NCBI RefSeq assembly: GCF_019468465.1
Contig: NZ_CP080519.1
Span: forward strand, 6,627,001 to 6,691,000
DNA length: 64,000 nucleotides
Reading direction: 5' to 3'
From: Amycolatopsis sp. DSM 110486
GTDB taxonomy: Bacteria > Actinomycetota > Actinomycetes > Mycobacteriales > Pseudonocardiaceae
The notes under the pieces were generated by a model. The model was not told the origin of the DNA and searched no databases. It saw only the letters and a list, made by a program, of their open reading frames with translations. How positions within the stretch are numbered: the stretch's first letter is position 1; each line of letters starts with the position of its first letter. The position numbers and the translations under genes are program-made. This document shows, one piece after another, positions 62,039-64,000 of this stretch.

Positions 62039-62893
62039 GTGCCACCAGCTGTGCTGTTCGATTTTGGGGACTTCACACAAATCTCCGCGGGTCTTGGAAC
62101 GCTGCTATCTGCCACCGCCGTAGCGGCGTCCACTACTTACCTCGTTCGTTCAAAGAGAACCAGTGACGAGATCAAGTCCGGGACCGCCAACGAGCTTCGC
62201 AAGGAAGCCGAGCAAGTCGAAGCCGAGGCGAAGGCCGCGGCCCACCCGGAGCCTCAGGACGAAGGGGACACCGAAGAAGGCGGCCCGAAGGCCGAACGCG
62301 ACCCCGTCGCTGCGCGTGGCCGGGTCATTGACCTCACTGACGTCCAGAACGTCGCCGAGGACGGGTTGCTCAGTGAGTTGCTTCGCCGGAATGGGCTCGC
62401 ACGTGCGCGGGAGGCCCGACTTAGCTCGCAGATCTCCGCGTCGCGTGACGCCAAGCTCTATGTGAAGTACGCCGAAGAGGCGATCAAGCGCTCGCAGAGG
62501 TCCTTCTACACCGCTGTGGTTCTCGGTGCCGTCGGGTTCGTCGCAGTGATCCTCACGGTGGTGTTTGCAGTCGCCGGCGGTGTCAGCGAAGCCGTCGCGT
62601 CGGGGTTTGCCACGATGATCACAGGCTCGGCATCCGGGCTGCTCTACCGCGCATCGGACAGCGCCGATAAGCGCTCCACCCACTGGTTTGGCCAGGCGGC
62701 AACGAACCTGGACAAGGCTGACAGCCTAGGACGGGCACTGGACGTGCTCGCGTCAGTGGACGGGAGAGCTGCGCGAGATCGTCTTCGGTCCATCGCCAGC
62801 ATGAAGCAGCTCTTCCCTGAGGAAGGGATCGAGACGATCGCTCGCGCGCTCGAAGGGAACACCTCGACAGGTGCGGCGGATGCCGTCAGCTGA
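62039..62893 (+). CDS. membrane protein with coiled coil
   Basis: 284 residues from GTG 62039 (GTG 62051 possible). A short N-terminal hydrophobic part, an acidic coiled coil (RKEAEQVEAEAKAAAHPEPQ), then two membrane helices (AVVLGAVGFVAVILTVVFAV, AVASGFATMITGSASGLLY). The last part resembles the membrane domain found with TRADD-N-type proteins, which is uncertain. It overlaps the mIHF gene by 8 nt, tail to tail. Confidence 0.65.
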   Translation: MPPAVLFDFGDFTQISAGLGTLLSATAVAASTTYLVRSKRTSDEIKSGTANELRKEAEQVEAEAKAAAHPEPQDEGDTEEGGPKAERDPVAARGRVIDLTDVQNVAEDGLLSELLRRNGLARAREARLSSQISASRDAKLYVKYAEEAIKRSQRSFYTAVVLGAVGFVAVILTVVFAVAGGVSEAVASGFATMITGSASGLLYRASDSADKRSTHWFGQAATNLDKADSLGRALDVLASVDGRAARDRLRSIASMKQLFPEEGIETIARALEGNTSTGAADAVS

Positions 62894-63263
62894 CGCCCGC
62901 CGGCACGTCGGTGTCCGGTGAGGTCATCGGTTCTGTCCGGCACACGGATGTTGCGTTGATGAGGGTGCGCCACTGTTTGTAGCCGAGCCCTCGGAGCCGT
63001 CGCTGTGGCCGGATGCGCGCGGTCGCGATAATCTCGCGGGCCTTGACCTCGCCAATGCCGGGGAGCGCGGTGAGCAGGTCGATGGGGCGCATGCGCGCGG
63101 CGGGGCTGTCGGGGAGGGTCTGGACGACGTCGCGGACGGTGGAGATGGTGGCGGCGCCGCAGCGGAGCTGCCGGCGGAGCTCGGCCCGGTCGACGCGGTA
63201 CTGCACGGCCTTCTGGATGGCCTCGCGTCGCTGGTCGTTGGTCAGTGCCGGAACGGTACCCAT
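62886..63263 (-). CDS. mihF: actinobacterial integration host factor (mIHF)-like protein
   Basis: 125 residues from ATG 63263 behind GAGGGGG. ALTNDQRREAIQKAVQYRVD and a helix-two-turns-helix core (TALPGIGEVKAREIIATARI) with RRLRGLGYKQW closing match mIHF. These nucleoid proteins bend DNA and help origin firing, recombination and long-range repression. An element-borne copy could act at the iteron origin or octamer arrays. Confidence 0.9.
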   Translation of the reverse strand: MGTVPALTNDQRREAIQKAVQYRVDRAELRRQLRCGAATISTVRDVVQTLPDSPAARMRPIDLLTALPGIGEVKAREIIATARIRPQRRLRGLGYKQWRTLINATSVCRTEPMTSPDTDVPAGVS

Positions 63264-63301
63264 TGAAACCCCCTCAACCCCGAGAACAAGATCATCACTC
63301 A

Positions 63302-63336
63302 CTGTTGCGCCATGGTGCCAAACAGTGGCGCAACAG
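63302..63336. promoter_or_regulatory. inverted repeat between mIHF and lipoprotein genes
   Basis: CTGTTGCGCCA (63302-63312) is repeated inverted at 63326-63336. A further GGCGCAAC follows. Same GTTGCG half-site as the operators elsewhere; it can serve both divergent genes. Confidence 0.6.
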
Positions 63337-63360
63337 GGCGCAACGCCCATACTGACCGAC

Positions 63361-63972
63361 ATGGGTAAACAAGCCGTCGACCAGGGGGAACCTGGCACAA
63401 CCGTCGGTAGCACCGGTCCTCACCTTGGAGTGCCACCCACTCGGGTGAACCTGCGTAACAGCTTCGTCGCGGGGGTGATTGTGCTCGCCGGCGCGGTCGT
63501 CGCGGGCTGCTCCGCTCCAGCGCCCACGATGGGCACTGGCCAGATGGCCGGTACTGGCCCGGGACCATCTCCGCAGGTGGCCGCCAGTACGCCACAACCC
63601 AAGAGCTACCAGTGGGGCCAGAAGCACGACGACGCGATCACCACAACCGTCGCCGCGCCGACCGCGTTCACCACGGGCCTGGCGGCGTCGCCGAAGTCGA
63701 ACGCCGCGGCGTGGAGGACCGAGATCACCTTCACCAACACCACCACACAGCCGTTCCCGCTGGTGGTCCTCCAGATCTCGGCCGCCGTCGACGGGCACTC
63801 GGCGGAAGAGGTGTTCGACGACGGGCTCCAGTTCGACCGGCCCACCCTCACGCCCGGCCAGAGCGTCACGATCAGCAGCGGGTGGATCGGCAAGGGTTCC
63901 AAGTACGAGGTGACCGTGGCGTCGGCCGACGGGTCGCAGGCGTACACGTGGAGCGGCCAACTGGGCAAATAG
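63361..63972 (+). CDS. membrane-anchored or lipoprotein with beta domain
   Basis: 203 residues from ATG 63361. CATACT (63348-63353) lies 7 nt upstream, so it is probably leaderless. A 30-residue polar N-terminus precedes a membrane helix (FVAGVIVLAGAVVAGC) with a lipobox-like end and a Pro/Thr linker. The outer domain is a beta sandwich (AAWRTEITFTNTTTQPFPLV, GQSVTISSGWIGKGSKYEV). No family is recognised. Confidence 0.7.
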   Translation: MGKQAVDQGEPGTTVGSTGPHLGVPPTRVNLRNSFVAGVIVLAGAVVAGCSAPAPTMGTGQMAGTGPGPSPQVAASTPQPKSYQWGQKHDDAITTTVAAPTAFTTGLAASPKSNAAAWRTEITFTNTTTQPFPLVVLQISAAVDGHSAEEVFDDGLQFDRPTLTPGQSVTISSGWIGKGSKYEVTVASADGSQAYTWSGQLGK

Positions 63973-64000
63973 CTCGAACACGTGGGCTAGACTGCGGAAA

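Noticed and set aside
1-64000. Prophage
   Set aside because: No terminase, portal, capsid, tail, holin or lysin gene is seen; the phage-like features are confined to replication and promoters.
1-64000. Integrase and attachment sites
   Set aside because: No tyrosine or serine recombinase and no clear direct repeats at a tRNA gene; the HTH at 4863 looks excisionase-like but has no partner here.

Overview
ORGANISM AND KIND OF REPLICON. The window is GC-rich with actinobacterial codon usage. It carries WhiB proteins, an actinobacterial integration host factor, an XRE-DUF5753/DUF397 pair and leaderless genes, so the host is an actinomycete, most likely of the Pseudonocardiales (inference). There are no rRNA genes, virion genes, relaxase or integrase. 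It does hold a phage-like replication module, a DUF2637 (SpdB2-like) membrane protein and an FtsK/TraB-type translocase. This fits a conjugative plasmid or integrative conjugative element of the Streptomyces type, which moves double-stranded DNA with a single translocase; the ends of the element are not visible. LAYOUT. 1-1.3 kb: lower-GC flank with a truncated TlpA-like redoxin and a small secreted protein. 1.3-4.7 kb: haem peroxidase, HIT protein and small genes. 4.8-8.3 kb: replication block with an excisionase-like HTH, a lambda-O-like initiator whose gene contains six palindromic iterons and an AT-rich stretch (probable origin), a small accessory protein and a DnaB-type helicase. 8.3-14.6 kb: hot-dog protein, cytoplasmic subtilase, DUF4097-like repeat protein and a very basic membrane protein that may aid spreading. 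14.7-18.2 kb: frameshifted isoaspartyl methyltransferase and the XRE/DUF397 pair. 18.3-53 kb: about 90 small, mostly unknown genes in compact operons on both strands. 53-64 kb: two repeat arrays flanking or inside the DUF2637 gene, the FtsK/TraB operon, two WhiB genes, a tRNA-like element, mIHF and a lipoprotein. HOW IT WORKS TOGETHER. Seventeen near-identical promoters drive most of the small-gene operons: a -35 TTGC box, a 17-18 bp spacer, TATAGTC, and usually ACAAC at the start point. The replication HTH gene, the DUF4097-like gene and a WhiB gene use the same type. The half-site GTTGC recurs in these -35 boxes, in the origin iterons, in operator palindromes (GTTGCGCAAC) and in a 17-copy GGTWGCAC array at 54 kb. 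This suggests, but does not prove, one regulatory code linking replication, transfer and expression of the small genes. Most operons close with a strong hairpin. Genes inside an operon either overlap (ATGA/GTGA) or are separated by a perfect GC-rich hairpin followed by a ribosome binding site. Many small proteins carry paired cysteines (zinc ribbons), and several occur as diverged paralogue pairs.
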